A program made the translations under genes and the position numbers. From assembly GCF_008368715.1 (NCBI RefSeq), contig NZ_SMRS01000003.1, positions 186,001-250,000 of the forward strand: DNA of 64,000 nucleotides, read 5' to 3'. Positions 46,017 through 55,105 of this stretch are shown in pieces; positions within the stretch are counted from its first letter, which is position 1; each line of letters begins with the position of its first letter. The notes under the pieces are model-generated. The model made no database searches and was not told the origin of the DNA. It saw only the letters and a program-made list of their open reading frames with translations. Origin of the DNA: Nitrincola tapanii. GTDB taxonomy: Bacteria > Pseudomonadota > Gammaproteobacteria > Pseudomonadales > Balneatricaceae.

Positions 46017-47846
46017 ATGTTTCAATGGTTTGAACGCCGTCTTAACCCTTTTCCCAAAGAAGAACCCAGCTTACCACCGCGCGGGCTTTTAGCTTTTTGC
46101 TGGCATTACTCGCGTAGCGCTTGGCCTTGGTTACTCGTATCGGCCTTGTTGATGGCCTGCGTTGCCCTGATCGAGGTGTGGTTATTCAGTTTTATGGGCA
46201 ATCTAGTGAACTGGTTATCGACCCAGGAGATCGAGAGCTTCTGGCAAACGCAGCGCTGGACGCTACTGGGCATGGCGCTGGTGATCTTGCTCCTGCCTTT
46301 GATTGTTTTGCTGCATTCACTCGTGAACTTTCAGGTGTTAATGGGCAATTATCCAATGCGCATACGTTGGTTAATCCATCGATACTTGCTGCGACAATCG
46401 ATACATTATTATCAAGAGGAGTTTGCCGGTCGTATTGCCACCAAGCTGATGCAAACAGCGCTGTCTGTGCGTGAGTGCGTGATTAAGCTGATCGATGTGA
46501 TCAACTATGTCAGCGTATATTTTTTGGGCACGCTGCTGATTCTCGGCAGTGCCGACCTGCGACTGGTTTGGCCGTTACTGCTCTGGTTGGCGGCTTATAT
46601 TCTGCTATTAAAATGCTTTGTGCCTTTGTTAGGTGCTGTGTCACAACGCCAAGCCGATGCACGCTCGATCATGACCGGGCGTGTGGTCGATGCTTACACT
46701 AATATCCAGACAGTCAAGCTCTTCTCGCATGCCCAGCGGGAATCTGATTATGCGCAAGCGAGTATGCAGGGTTTTCTCGTGACCGTGCATGAGCAAATGC
46801 GCCTGGTGACGATTTTTAACACCTGTCTATATTTATTGAACTCTCTCTTGCTGTTAGGTGTGGCAGGACTGAGTCTCTTTCTTTGGTCAAACGCCGCACT
46901 GAGTCTCGGTGCGCTGGCGGTGGCGATAGGTTTGGTTTTGCGTCTCTCAGGTATGTCGCAATGGATCATGTGGGAAGTCGCCGCACTTTTTGAAAATATA
47001 GGGACAGTTAAAGATGGCATCGCCAGTATTGCCGTCCCTCAAACCATTCAGGATCGGGTTGATGCACCTCGGCTGCAAGCCCATAGAGGTGAGATCAAAT
47101 TTGACCAGATCAGCTTCCACTATGGTCAAGAAGCGGGTGTGATCGAGCGGCTTTCACTGGATATTCGCCCGGGCGAAAAAGTAGGTCTAGTCGGGCGTTC
47201 AGGTGCTGGCAAGTCAACCTTGGTGAATTTGCTTTTGCGCTTTTATGACTTAGAGCAGGGCAAAATCCTAATCGATGGACAATCCATTGCTGACGTTCAG
47301 CAGGAATCCTTGCGTGCTGCCATCGGGATGGTCAGCCAAGACACTTCGTTACTGCATCGTTCAGTACGTGAAAATATCGCCTATGGCCGACCGGATGCCA
47401 GTGATGAGGAAATTATCCAAGCCGCTAAAAAAGCCCATGCGCATGAGTTTATTCTTGAACTGCAAGATGCTTCGGGACGTAGGGGATATGACGCTCAGGT
47501 TGGTGAGCGCGGTGTTAAGTTGTCTGGTGGCCAGCGCCAACGCATTGCCATTGCGCGTGTCATGTTAAAAGATGCGCCCATTCTAATTTTAGATGAAGCC
47601 ACCTCAGCCCTGGATTCCGAAGTGGAAAGCGCTATCCAAGAAAATCTCTATCAACTGATGGAAGGTAAAACGGTGATTGCAATTGCACATCGCCTCTCAA
47701 CCATTGCAGCTATGGATCGCCTAATCGTACTAGATCAAGGCGATATTCTTGAGCAGGGCAGCCATGCCGCCTTAATTGAGAAGGGAGGACTCTATGCATC
47801 ACTTTGGGCGCATCAGTCTGGAGGTTTTTTAAGCGAAGATGCATGA
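46017..47846 (+). CDS. ABC exporter, fused permease and ATPase
   Basis: Half-transporter that works as a homodimer or with a partner. 609 aa: six membrane helices between about 35 and 325 (type IV exporter fold) and an ATPase with Walker A GRSGAGKST (393-401), Q-loop SQDTSLLH, signature LSGGQ (S503) and Walker B ILDEATSALDS (D526-E527). The AIAHRLSTIA switch is intact. The sequence resembles MsbA/multidrug and YddA-like exporters, but the substrate cannot be told. TTAGGA precedes the ATG at 46017. The old yellow enzyme gene follows after 52 bases. Confidence 0.9.
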   Translation: MFQWFERRLNPFPKEEPSLPPRGLLAFCWHYSRSAWPWLLVSALLMACVALIEVWLFSFMGNLVNWLSTQEIESFWQTQRWTLLGMALVILLLPLIVLLHSLVNFQVLMGNYPMRIRWLIHRYLLRQSIHYYQEEFAGRIATKLMQTALSVRECVIKLIDVINYVSVYFLGTLLILGSADLRLVWPLLLWLAAYILLLKCFVPLLGAVSQRQADARSIMTGRVVDAYTNIQTVKLFSHAQRESDYAQASMQGFLVTVHEQMRLVTIFNTCLYLLNSLLLLGVAGLSLFLWSNAALSLGALAVAIGLVLRLSGMSQWIMWEVAALFENIGTVKDGIASIAVPQTIQDRVDAPRLQAHRGEIKFDQISFHYGQEAGVIERLSLDIRPGEKVGLVGRSGAGKSTLVNLLLRFYDLEQGKILIDGQSIADVQQESLRAAIGMVSQDTSLLHRSVRENIAYGRPDASDEEIIQAAKKAHAHEFILELQDASGRRGYDAQVGERGVKLSGGQRQRIAIARVMLKDAPILILDEATSALDSEVESAIQENLYQLMEGKTVIAIAHRLSTIAAMDRLIVLDQGDILEQGSHAALIEKGGLYASLWAHQSGGFLSEDA

Positions 47847-47852
47847 AATATT

Positions 47853-47880
47853 TAAAGTACGTATTGTGTATTAATAATAT
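47853..47880 (+). promoter_or_regulatory. AT-rich element upstream of the old yellow enzyme gene
   Basis: A 28-base stretch starting TAAAGTAC matches the kfrA-like promoter element (51221-51248) at 22 of 28 positions without gaps, with GTATTAATA shared exactly. It lies 19 bases before the start codon, in the gap after the ABC exporter gene. It may be an operator for the KfrA-like protein; this is inferred from similarity only. Confidence 0.4.
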
Positions 47881-47898
47881 CTATTTTGAGGAAAGCTA

Positions 47899-48981
47899 AT
47901 GAATACCCTGTTTACACCCCTCGTCTTAGGCGATTTAACACTGAAAAATCGAATTTTTATGGCGCCACTGACACGCTGCCGTGCTGAAGATAACCATGTT
48001 CCTGGTGCGTTGATGGTGGAGCACTATGCGCAGCGTGCAAGTGCGGGCTTGATCATTGCGGAAGCGACCATGGCGATGGAAGGAAATTCGGCTTTTTGGC
48101 GCGAGCCAGGTATCTACTCAGACGCGCAAATTCAAGGCTGGAAACAGGTCACCGAAGCGGTGCATAAGGAAGGAGGGCGTATCTTCTTGCAAATCTGGCA
48201 CGGAGGCCGCGCTTGCCATCCATTACTCAATCAGGGCAAACAACCTGTCGCGCCAAGCGCAATCGCCATTCAGAATGATGAAGTTCATACGCCTCAAGGC
48301 AAGCAACCCTACACACTGCCTCGCGAATTGAGCCTGGATGAAATACCAGACATTATCGCAGGTTTTCGCCAAGCTGCCCTCAATGCCCAAGCGGCAGGCT
48401 TTGATGGTGTTGAAATCCATGGCGCCAATGGCTATCTGCTCGATGAGTTTTTGCGCGACGGCAGCAATCAGCGCCAGGACATCTATGGTGGAAGCTTAGA
48501 GAATCGCGCGAAGTTATTAATGCAAGTAATTGATTCAGTATCGGATGTTTTCGGGAGTCAGCGTGTCGGCGTACGATTATCACCCTTAAATAGTTACAAC
48601 GATATGCGTGATAGCGACCCAATATCATTGATCAGTTGGCTAGCTAAGGAGTTGAACTCGCGTAATTTAGCCTACCTGCATCTCATGCGCGCGGATTTCT
48701 TTGGGCAGCAAAAAGGCGATGTGGTGACACCTGTGCGCGAGCTTTATCAAGGACATTTAGTTTTGAATATGGGTTATAGCCCTGAAGAGGCTGAAGCGGC
48801 CGTTGAGAGCGGACAAGCCGATGCCATTGCCTTTGGTGTGTCTTTCTTGGCTAATCCAGATTTACCGGAGCGTATTCGCCAAAAAGCTGAACTGAATGCT
48901 GCCGATCCTGCAACTTTTTATACCCAAGGACGGGAAGGGTATAACGATTATCCGACTCTGAGTGCAGCCACTTCCGAATAA
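47899..48981 (+). CDS. nemA: Old yellow enzyme family ene-reductase (NemA-like)
   Basis: FMN-dependent NAD(P)H oxidoreductase that reduces activated alkenes, N-ethylmaleimide and nitro compounds. 360 aa, a single TIM-barrel. N-terminal LFTPLVLGDLTLKNRIFMAP and TRCRAEDNHVPG are family hallmarks; the substrate-binding pair lies in the EIHGANGYLLDEFL strand (His-x-x-Asn) and FMN contacts in the GGSLENRAKL and GVRLSPLN segments. GAGGAAAG precedes the ATG at 47899. In E. coli nemA is controlled by the NemR repressor; no tetR-type gene is adjacent here. Confidence 0.9.
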   Translation: MNTLFTPLVLGDLTLKNRIFMAPLTRCRAEDNHVPGALMVEHYAQRASAGLIIAEATMAMEGNSAFWREPGIYSDAQIQGWKQVTEAVHKEGGRIFLQIWHGGRACHPLLNQGKQPVAPSAIAIQNDEVHTPQGKQPYTLPRELSLDEIPDIIAGFRQAALNAQAAGFDGVEIHGANGYLLDEFLRDGSNQRQDIYGGSLENRAKLLMQVIDSVSDVFGSQRVGVRLSPLNSYNDMRDSDPISLISWLAKELNSRNLAYLHLMRADFFGQQKGDVVTPVRELYQGHLVLNMGYSPEEAEAAVESGQADAIAFGVSFLANPDLPERIRQKAELNAADPATFYTQGREGYNDYPTLSAATSE

Positions 48982-49312
48982 GCCTATCTGTATACCTGGT
49001 CTGGTCTGATCCTGGATCGGATCAGGCTGGGAAAGCCAGAACCTGAAACTTAAAAGAAATCTCACCTGATACCTGTCCCTTAAAATACACAATTTAACAT
49101 AATATACATTATACGAAATCAAGCATGCTGAAATAGACTAGGAAAAAGCCTCGAAATTCTGTCGGTTCCAATTAAAGTTAAATGAGAGTTCTAGGTTTTT
49201 CTTAAGGCTAGATGCTGGTCGTGACTTGACGCAGTCTAATTGACATTAGGCTGCGTTGATCAAAATCACATCATCAGTCAGCGGATAGATAGTTTTATCT
49301 TTTGGAGGGATA
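48982..49312. other. Intergenic region after nemA, with a hairpin
   Basis: No gene is visible in these 331 bases. CTGATCC-TGGATC-GGATCAG (49006-49025) is a perfect seven-pair hairpin just after nemA that could end transcription, although a T tract is missing. AT-rich ATAAT-ATAC-ATTAT, near 49099-49112, echoes the kfrA-type elements (shared ACATAATA). The rest is featureless. Confidence 0.45.
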
Positions 49313-49987
49313 TTAGGTTTCCAGCATTCCATAACGCATGGCCAAGCGAACCAAGTCTGAGTTCGTTTTGAGCTCTAGCTTGCGCAGGATATTGGCACGG
49401 TGTGCATGGACCGTTTTTGGACTTAAATGCAACGTATCGGCGATCTTGGCGATTGGGTAGCTTTGTGCCAGCATGCAGAAAACCTCTTGCTCACGCTGGC
49501 TCAGTCGATCTATTTTAGACGTGGATTCGGAGCAGCCATCCATCATCGCCAGCACTGAGCGTGAAACATAGGTTTCACCTTTCATCAAAGATGCGACAGC
49601 CACTAGGAGTTCATCAGGAGCACAATGCTTAGTCAGATAGCCTTTAGCACCCGCGGCTATGGCTTGGGATGGATAAGGCTCAGAGTTTAATGCTGTTAGC
49701 ACTAAAACACGCGCCTCGCTGTCTTGACTCACCAAGCGTCGAATCGTATCTAGCCCGCAGGCCGATGAAACCTCCCCCTCCCCTTGTCGCAAAGGAATAG
49801 AAAGATCCATGAGAACAATGTTTGGTTGATGCCGCTGATAAGCCTTGAGCGCACACTGGCCAGACTCCGCTTCAGCGACTACCTGCAAGGAGGGATTCTT
49901 TTGCAGAATCTGCCGATAGCCAGCACGAATGATGGAGTGATCATCCACCAACAAAATAGACACTAAGGAGGACTCAGGATGGGGCAT
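49313..49987 (-). CDS. NarL/FixJ-type response regulator
   Basis: Two-component transcription regulator. 224 aa from the ATG at 49987. The receiver domain (about 8-125) has D15-D16, phospho-acceptor D61 and K120; an inserted stretch (LRQGEGEVSSACGLD) follows the phosphorylation loop. The LuxR-type helix-turn-helix domain (about 155-220) reads LSQREQEVFCMLAQ and LSPKTVHAHRANILRKLELK. No kinase is nearby, so the signal is unknown. The gene is downstream of the unrecognised 145-aa gene, in the same direction. Confidence 0.9.
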   Translation of the reverse strand: MPHPESSLVSILLVDDHSIIRAGYRQILQKNPSLQVVAEAESGQCALKAYQRHQPNIVLMDLSIPLRQGEGEVSSACGLDTIRRLVSQDSEARVLVLTALNSEPYPSQAIAAGAKGYLTKHCAPDELLVAVASLMKGETYVSRSVLAMMDGCSESTSKIDRLSQREQEVFCMLAQSYPIAKIADTLHLSPKTVHAHRANILRKLELKTNSDLVRLAMRYGMLET

Positions 49988-50069
49988 ATTGCTGGATCCG
50001 CGCTGAAAACCGAGCGCTTAGTATGCCGTAAAGCTCGCTAGACTGCATTAGACTCAAGTGGAAATTCAC

Positions 50070-50507
50070 TTAGGGCTCTAGATCTGCACCACGATACATG
50101 CCGTGAGTATCGAGATCTAAAGCTCCCGCACTTAAGCCAAGATGGTTCGTTTTTGTACCAACCCGTTGTGCAACCAACTCATCACTAAAACCAACAAGCT
50201 GAATCCCTTCTTTCTGACAGTGCTCAAACACCTTTTCCAAGGCGCGAATAACGGCCAGCTGTCGATCGTTAAAGCTATCCGGCGCCAGAGATTCGCTTCG
50301 TGATTTACTGGTCACTTGGCGTGAAATATAGCCCTCTTCATCGACCAGTTGTAGGGTGACGCCCAATGCCCTTTCAGCGACCAAGGCGCGCTTGGCCAGC
50401 TCAAACGTTTCGAGGTCTTGGCAGCAAATGCGGCTCCCAGTTGCGGCACCACGAATCAGCGTCCGTACTTGCTCAATCGAACTTCCTGGTTTTATAAAAT
50501 CTTCCAT
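50070..50507 (-). CDS. Protein of unknown function
   Basis: 145 aa, not recognised. The ATG at 50507 opens a soluble mixed alpha/beta protein with no signal or membrane segment. It has two Cys in a row (CC near residue 28), a basic/polar loop (YISRQVTSKSRSES) and a helix (DRQLAVIRALEKVFEHCQKEG) before a VGFSDELVAQRVGTKT stretch. Codon use matches the neighbours. It lies 64 bases after the KfrA-like gene and 82 before the response regulator, all in one direction. Confidence 0.7.
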   Translation of the reverse strand: MEDFIKPGSSIEQVRTLIRGAATGSRICCQDLETFELAKRALVAERALGVTLQLVDEEGYISRQVTSKSRSESLAPDSFNDRQLAVIRALEKVFEHCQKEGIQLVGFSDELVAQRVGTKTNHLGLSAGALDLDTHGMYRGADLEP

Positions 50508-50571
50508 ATCAATGAATTACATCCAGAAGATAAAGTGATTTATTGGCCTAAGCCCATTCGGTTGTAAGCAT

Positions 50572-51207
50572 TCAACGAGTGTCCGACAAGCGCTGTTTGA
50601 GTGCAATATTTTCTGTTAATAAATGTTCAATTCTAAGTTTCAAGCGCTGGATCTCTTCATCCTGAATCCGCATAGTAACGCGCGCCTCGATTAAGGCATC
50701 TTGTGTAGCGGGATCCACCGCTAGTGCAGGTGAAGATGTTTTGATTGTAAAGAGCTCACGCTCCAGCTTGCTGTGCTCCTTATCTAACTGCTGTTTTTCC
50801 TCCAAAATTCGTGTGTATTTATTCATCAACTCCGCCTGCTGAGCTTGCAGAGCGCGCAACGTCACTTGTGCTTTTTGCTCCGCTGCATCAAGTGCTCGGC
50901 GCAAGCTGACCTCACGCTCGGCGCTTCCTTGTCGTTCAGTTTGATATTGTTGTTCGGCATAGGCTAAAGCTCGATCCCAGGCCTGGCTCGCCAGACTCAG
51001 AACCGCTTCAGGAATCTCTGGACGCTGAGGTTGCTGCATGCGCTGTGCAAGCTGCTCCCACCATTCATTTAAAGCACGATTGATCGTAGTTAAGCTGCCA
51101 CTGCCAATCCGCTCACGAACATTCTGTTGCGTGGGTTTGATCCCTTCTTTTAAAAGTGCATCAGCCGTGTCATAAACAGCCTGGCGTGTACCGACTCGCA
51201 TCTTCAT
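50572..51207 (-). CDS. KfrA-like DNA-binding protein with coiled coil
   Basis: 211 aa. Residues about 5-115 resemble the KfrA N-terminal DNA-binding domain (RQAVYDTADALLKEGIKPTQ, then VRERIGSGSLTTINRALNEWW). The rest is a long Gln/Glu/Leu-rich coiled coil (about 85-205), the usual KfrA arrangement. KfrA proteins are plasmid-borne, alpha-helical repressors that autoregulate; chromosomal homologues are widespread and poorly known. Two overlapping palindromes in its promoter (51231-51251) support autoregulation. The ATG at 51207 is preceded by GAGATGCG; an ATG two codons on is possible. Confidence 0.8.
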   Translation of the reverse strand: MKMRVGTRQAVYDTADALLKEGIKPTQQNVRERIGSGSLTTINRALNEWWEQLAQRMQQPQRPEIPEAVLSLASQAWDRALAYAEQQYQTERQGSAEREVSLRRALDAAEQKAQVTLRALQAQQAELMNKYTRILEEKQQLDKEHSKLERELFTIKTSSPALAVDPATQDALIEARVTMRIQDEEIQRLKLRIEHLLTENIALKQRLSDTR

Positions 51208-51220
51208 CGCATCTCGTATA

Positions 51221-51251
51221 TTAAGTACATAATACGTATTAATAGTATTAA
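51221..51251 (-). promoter_or_regulatory. Overlapping palindromes in the kfrA-like promoter
   Basis: AATACGTATT (51231-51240) is a perfect palindrome, and TTAATA-G-TATTAA (51239-51251) overlaps it as a second one. They lie 14-44 bases upstream of the kfrA-like start, where a repressor would act. Confidence 0.55.
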
Positions 51252-51353
51252 CTATACCTCAAGTCTTTCCCCTTCTGATAGAGCGGCCACCTCGATCATT
51301 AGTGGCCACTTTGGTAGACTATTCTTTTGATTTTTTTCTGAGGTTTTTCCTGA

Positions 51354-52673
51354 ATGAATGCACCCAAGGTGGGCTTTGTCAGTCTCGGTTGCCCAAAAGC
51401 ATTGGTCGATTCTGAACGTATTTTGACGCAACTGCGGACAGAGGGTTATGACATTTCACCCTCTTATGACAATGCCGATATTGTGGTCGTGAATACCTGT
51501 GGTTTTATTGACAGCGCTAAAGCTGAATCCCTGGATGCGATTGGGGAAGCCATTAAAGAAAATGGCCGCGTCATCGTCACCGGTTGTTTGGGGGTGAATG
51601 AAGATGAGATTCGTGCCTTGCACCCTCAAGTCTTAACTGTGACCGGCCCCCAGGCTTATGAATCAGTTGTCGGCGCTGTCCATGAGTATGCCCCTTTCCA
51701 GTCAGAGCACGATCCTTTTACTAGCCTAGTACCGCCTCAAGGCATCAAGCTGACGCCTCGTCACTATGCTTATGTGAAAATCAGTGAAGGGTGTAACCAT
51801 CGCTGTACCTTCTGCATCATTCCTTCTATGCGCGGTGATCTCGTTTCACGCACGGCGGATGATGTTTTAAATGAAGCCGAACGTTTAGTCAAAGCCGGTG
51901 TCAAGGAACTCTTAATTGTTTCTCAAGATACAAGTGCTTATGGGCTTGATCTTAAGTATCCAATTCGTTTTTGGAATGGGCGTCCTGTCAAAACTCGATT
52001 GCTTGAGTTGGCTGAAGCCTTGGGTTCACTCGGGGTGTGGGTACGCCTGCATTATGTCTATCCCTATCCTTCGGTCGATAAGGTTATCCCCCTCATGGCG
52101 GAAGGTAAAATCCTGCCTTATCTCGACATTCCTTTCCAGCATGCCAGCCCGCGTGTTCTTAAAGCCATGAAGCGCCCAGCACATGCCGAAGACACCTTAG
52201 AGCGCATCCGCGCTTGGCGTGCGATCTGTCCGGAGTTGATCATTCGCAGTACCTTTATTGTGGGCTTCCCAGGAGAAACTGAAGAGGACTTCCAGCTCCT
52301 GCTGGACTTCTTGGAAGAAGCACAGCTTGATCGTGTCGGCTGCTTCCAATATTCACCCGTTGAGGGCGCGCCTGCGAATGCCTTGGCTGATCCAGTACCC
52401 GATGAGATCAAACAGGAACGTTGGGAACGTTTTATGGCGGTTCAGGCTAAAATTAGTGCGGCGAAACTGCAGGCGCGTATCGGCCAAGAGATTCAAGTGA
52501 TCATTGATGAAGTGGTGGAAGAAGGCGCGGTGGGTCGTAGCCAAGCCGATGCTCCTGAAATTGATGGTCAGGTCTTTATCGATCATGCGACACACCTAGA
52601 GCCAGGCAGCATCGTGCGTGTGCGTGTAGTGGATGCCGATGAATACGATCTCTGGGCCGAACTGATCGACTAA
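51354..52673 (+). CDS. rimO: Ribosomal protein uS12 methylthiotransferase RimO
   Basis: Radical-SAM enzyme that methylthiolates Asp of ribosomal protein S12. 439 aa. The N-terminal UPF0004 domain carries C13, C49 and C78 for the auxiliary [4Fe-4S] cluster; the radical-SAM domain has CNHRCTFC with C147, C151 and C154; a C-terminal TRAM domain follows (about 370-439). The start is the ATG at 51354, with GAGG about ten bases upstream. It begins the rightward run towards sulA. Confidence 0.96.
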   Translation: MNAPKVGFVSLGCPKALVDSERILTQLRTEGYDISPSYDNADIVVVNTCGFIDSAKAESLDAIGEAIKENGRVIVTGCLGVNEDEIRALHPQVLTVTGPQAYESVVGAVHEYAPFQSEHDPFTSLVPPQGIKLTPRHYAYVKISEGCNHRCTFCIIPSMRGDLVSRTADDVLNEAERLVKAGVKELLIVSQDTSAYGLDLKYPIRFWNGRPVKTRLLELAEALGSLGVWVRLHYVYPYPSVDKVIPLMAEGKILPYLDIPFQHASPRVLKAMKRPAHAEDTLERIRAWRAICPELIIRSTFIVGFPGETEEDFQLLLDFLEEAQLDRVGCFQYSPVEGAPANALADPVPDEIKQERWERFMAVQAKISAAKLQARIGQEIQVIIDEVVEEGAVGRSQADAPEIDGQVFIDHATHLEPGSIVRVRVVDADEYDLWAELID

Positions 52674-52752
52674 TCACTTGAACTTAACATCTGCGCCCCC
52701 ATTATCAACGTACATGAGTTAATCTGCGTTAAACGTTGAATTGGGGGCGTCC

Positions 52753-53397
52753 ATGCATCGTCACTTCATTACACCTTTTCAGTCTTTACCCACCAAGCTC
52801 GCGGTATTTCCACTGCCCAATGTGGCCTTGATGCCGGGCGCTCGCCTGCCCTTAAATATTTTTGAACCACGCTATATTGCCATGGTTCAAGATGCGCTGA
52901 ACTCTTCACGTTTGATCGGCATGATTCAACCCGCAACAGAGGGTGGTCAGCTGGCTGCCGTGGGGGGCGCGGGTCGTATCCAATTTTTTAATGAAACCGA
53001 TGATGGTCGCATTGAAATTATTCTGACCGGGGTCTGTCGCTTTGAATTAAATGCGCTGGAAGAAACTGCATCAGGCTACTTGCTGGGTACGCCAGACTGG
53101 CAAAGATTTCAAGGCGATTACGAGGCCGAATTGAAGTTAAATAGCGATCGGCAGCGCATTTTTCTCGATCATTTGGAGGCCTACGCCCATTCCAATCGAC
53201 TGGCTGTAGATCGTGAAGCGCTCAATGAAATGGATGGACTGCAATTAGTGAATGGCTTGATTACCGGCATGCCTTTTCCAGGTGAGGATAAACAAAGTTT
53301 ATTGGAGATCGAGCGCGCAGAAGATCGCTTAGATTGGCTTGAAACTTACCTTGCTTTAAAAGCGAATGCCGGCACGAGCGAAGCACTGCGGCATTAA
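52753..53397 (+). CDS. LON peptidase substrate-binding domain protein
   Basis: 214 aa. The start is taken as the ATG at 52753 behind GGGGG; an in-frame TTG at 52741 precedes that site. The protein is a stand-alone Lon N-terminal domain (LAVFPLPNVALMPGARLPLNIFE, then RYIAMVQDAL, and the GGAGRIQFFNETDDGR strand) without the AAA+ or protease domains. Proteins of this family are common in proteobacteria; the function is not established, perhaps recognition of substrate proteins. It follows rimO by 79 bases. Confidence 0.88.
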   Translation: MHRHFITPFQSLPTKLAVFPLPNVALMPGARLPLNIFEPRYIAMVQDALNSSRLIGMIQPATEGGQLAAVGGAGRIQFFNETDDGRIEIILTGVCRFELNALEETASGYLLGTPDWQRFQGDYEAELKLNSDRQRIFLDHLEAYAHSNRLAVDREALNEMDGLQLVNGLITGMPFPGEDKQSLLEIERAEDRLDWLETYLALKANAGTSEALRH

Positions 53398-53539
53398 TGC
53401 TAAGCGCCTAATTGCGCACCTAAGAATTCACTGCTAATCTGCAAGGACTTGGATGTATCGATGGGTGTCTTCCTTTCGGTCGGGAAGTCTGCGTTGCTGA
53501 CGTGATCTTCTTTATATTTTGTGACATGGAGTGTCGAGT

Positions 53540-54520
53540 ATGTCGTTTCAGCTCAGTCCATCACTTTTTCTCACCAGTTTTAATGCCTATTGGTCAGAAA
53601 CCGATCAGCATTCGCGCCAGGTCATCTGTCGTGGTGATCTCAATGCGCGCTTAGATTTTGCGCAAGAGCTGCGTGATGTATTTCTCGACACCCCTTCACC
53701 TCAGCGTGATGCCGACTCCGAAACACCCGCAGACTTAGAGGCAACACGTCCTCATCCGCCCCATCCCTTTACGATTTATCCGGCGCCCTTACGCCCAAGC
53801 AAACCCCAACCTATCACCTGGTTAAAATGGCTGCCCTTATACCGTCGCTGCGTGCTCAACCAATATCTCGATAAGGTACAAATTTATCGTAAAGATCGTC
53901 GGCATTGGCGTTGCGCTTTAGTCCGCGCACAAAAATCTTTTCAGGATGCCTGTGAAGAGTATGAGCTGCAAATGCGCGCTTGGGAGATGAATCGCCGTTT
54001 TATTCAGGAAGGCGTCTACCGCGCTCAATCTTTGCAACGCAAAGAAGCAAACCAAAGCCCACAAAAAAGAGCTGATCATCTAAAAACAGCGCTGGAGCAA
54101 TTGCATTGGCCAACGCCTGTACACCTCCTTTTTACACTCGATGCCAAAGCTGCCCGCCTCAGAATGCACGTGGTATTACCGGCACTGAAGTCGGATATTT
54201 TTTCTCGGTTAGACGCAGAAGCTAAAACCTCACTCTACACTCGTTATGTATATGGTTGCGTCACTCGCTTGGCAGGTTATACCTTTAACCAACTGGCCGA
54301 TATTCAAACCCTGGATATCTACCTACAAGCCCCTGATGCCCGCTTTAGCGCCCCTCCTTGTTTGTTACAAGTCAATCTCTTGCGTGACGCCTATGAGCAT
54401 GGTTTCGCACGACTGCTCGCGCATAAAAATCCACAAACTTTTATCGAAGAGTTCCTCTTGATGCGTCATCTAGGAGATGAAGGGATGCTTCTGCCCTTCC
54501 CTCTAACGCCAGCTTCCTGA
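53540..54520 (+). CDS. Protein of unknown function
   Basis: 326 aa, not recognised. The start is the ATG at 53540, eight bases after GGAG (a GTG three codons earlier is in frame). There is no signal or membrane segment. A Pro/Thr-rich stretch (about 55-95) separates an N-terminal part from a middle region rich in basic and aromatic residues (YLDKVQIYRKDRRHWRCAL, coiled AQKSFQDACEEYELQMRAW). The C-terminal part has a beta strand pattern (HLLFTLDAKAARLRMHVVLP). Codon use fits the neighbours. It could bind nucleic acid, but I would not assign a function. Confidence 0.7.
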   Translation: MSFQLSPSLFLTSFNAYWSETDQHSRQVICRGDLNARLDFAQELRDVFLDTPSPQRDADSETPADLEATRPHPPHPFTIYPAPLRPSKPQPITWLKWLPLYRRCVLNQYLDKVQIYRKDRRHWRCALVRAQKSFQDACEEYELQMRAWEMNRRFIQEGVYRAQSLQRKEANQSPQKRADHLKTALEQLHWPTPVHLLFTLDAKAARLRMHVVLPALKSDIFSRLDAEAKTSLYTRYVYGCVTRLAGYTFNQLADIQTLDIYLQAPDARFSAPPCLLQVNLLRDAYEHGFARLLAHKNPQTFIEEFLLMRHLGDEGMLLPFPLTPAS

Positions 54521-54578
54521 AAGCACTCTCCCTTAGGTTCTGCTAAACTCCGAACTTTTATTCCCATAGGATAAAGTG

Positions 54579-55031
54579 ATGTTTGGTGAAACTGATCCTT
54601 CCCCATTGCGCATGGATCTGCCCACTTTGCAGGATTTTCTTGCCCGGGAGTTTCCACAATTCGAGGGTGAAGTCCTAAGTCTCAACGAAACCTGCTGCTG
54701 TCTAGGTTTACAGATAGAAGATAAGCATTTACGCCCAGGTAGGACGGTCTCAGGGCCAACCTTAATGGCACTAGCGGATGTTGCGCTTTATGCTGCAATC
54801 TTGGCACGCTTAGGTCCGATTGCACTGGCTGTCACCACGGATTTCACCTGCCACTTTTTAAATAAACCTTCTGCGGACCGACCCCTTTTGGCCGAAGCCT
54901 CTTTATTAAAGCTGGGCAAACGTCTCGTGATTGGTGAAGTGCGCCTTTTCAGCGAGGGCGAGCAGGCTTGTCTGGCGCATGTGGTTGCCACCTACTCGAT
55001 CCCACCTCAGCTGACGAATGCTCGGGTTTGA
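54579..55031 (+). CDS. PaaI-family hot-dog thioesterase
   Basis: 150 aa from the ATG at 54579, seven bases after TAGGA (a GTG one codon earlier is possible). Hot-dog fold thioesterase of the PaaI/YiiD-C type: a GPTLMALADVALYAAILA helix with the catalytic Asp region, and the FTCHFLNKPSADRPLLAEASLLKLGKRL strands. It would hydrolyse an acyl-CoA; the substrate is unknown. It lies 58 bases after the unrecognised protein and 74 before yeiP, in the same direction. Confidence 0.85.
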   Translation: MFGETDPSPLRMDLPTLQDFLAREFPQFEGEVLSLNETCCCLGLQIEDKHLRPGRTVSGPTLMALADVALYAAILARLGPIALAVTTDFTCHFLNKPSADRPLLAEASLLKLGKRLVIGEVRLFSEGEQACLAHVVATYSIPPQLTNARV

Positions 55032-55105
55032 ACCTTAAATTTTTATCGAATGATCTCGCGTCCTCAGCTAGAATTTGCGCAACTTTTTCTTTGAGTAAAT
55101 CGATC

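Noticed and set aside
48982-49312. Rho-independent terminator after nemA
   Set aside because: The hairpin at 49006-49025 has no T tract, so I list it only as a hairpin.
54968-55105. 46-codon extension of yeiP
   Set aside because: Overlaps the thioesterase gene and is unlike any YeiP; the MPKASE start matches the family.
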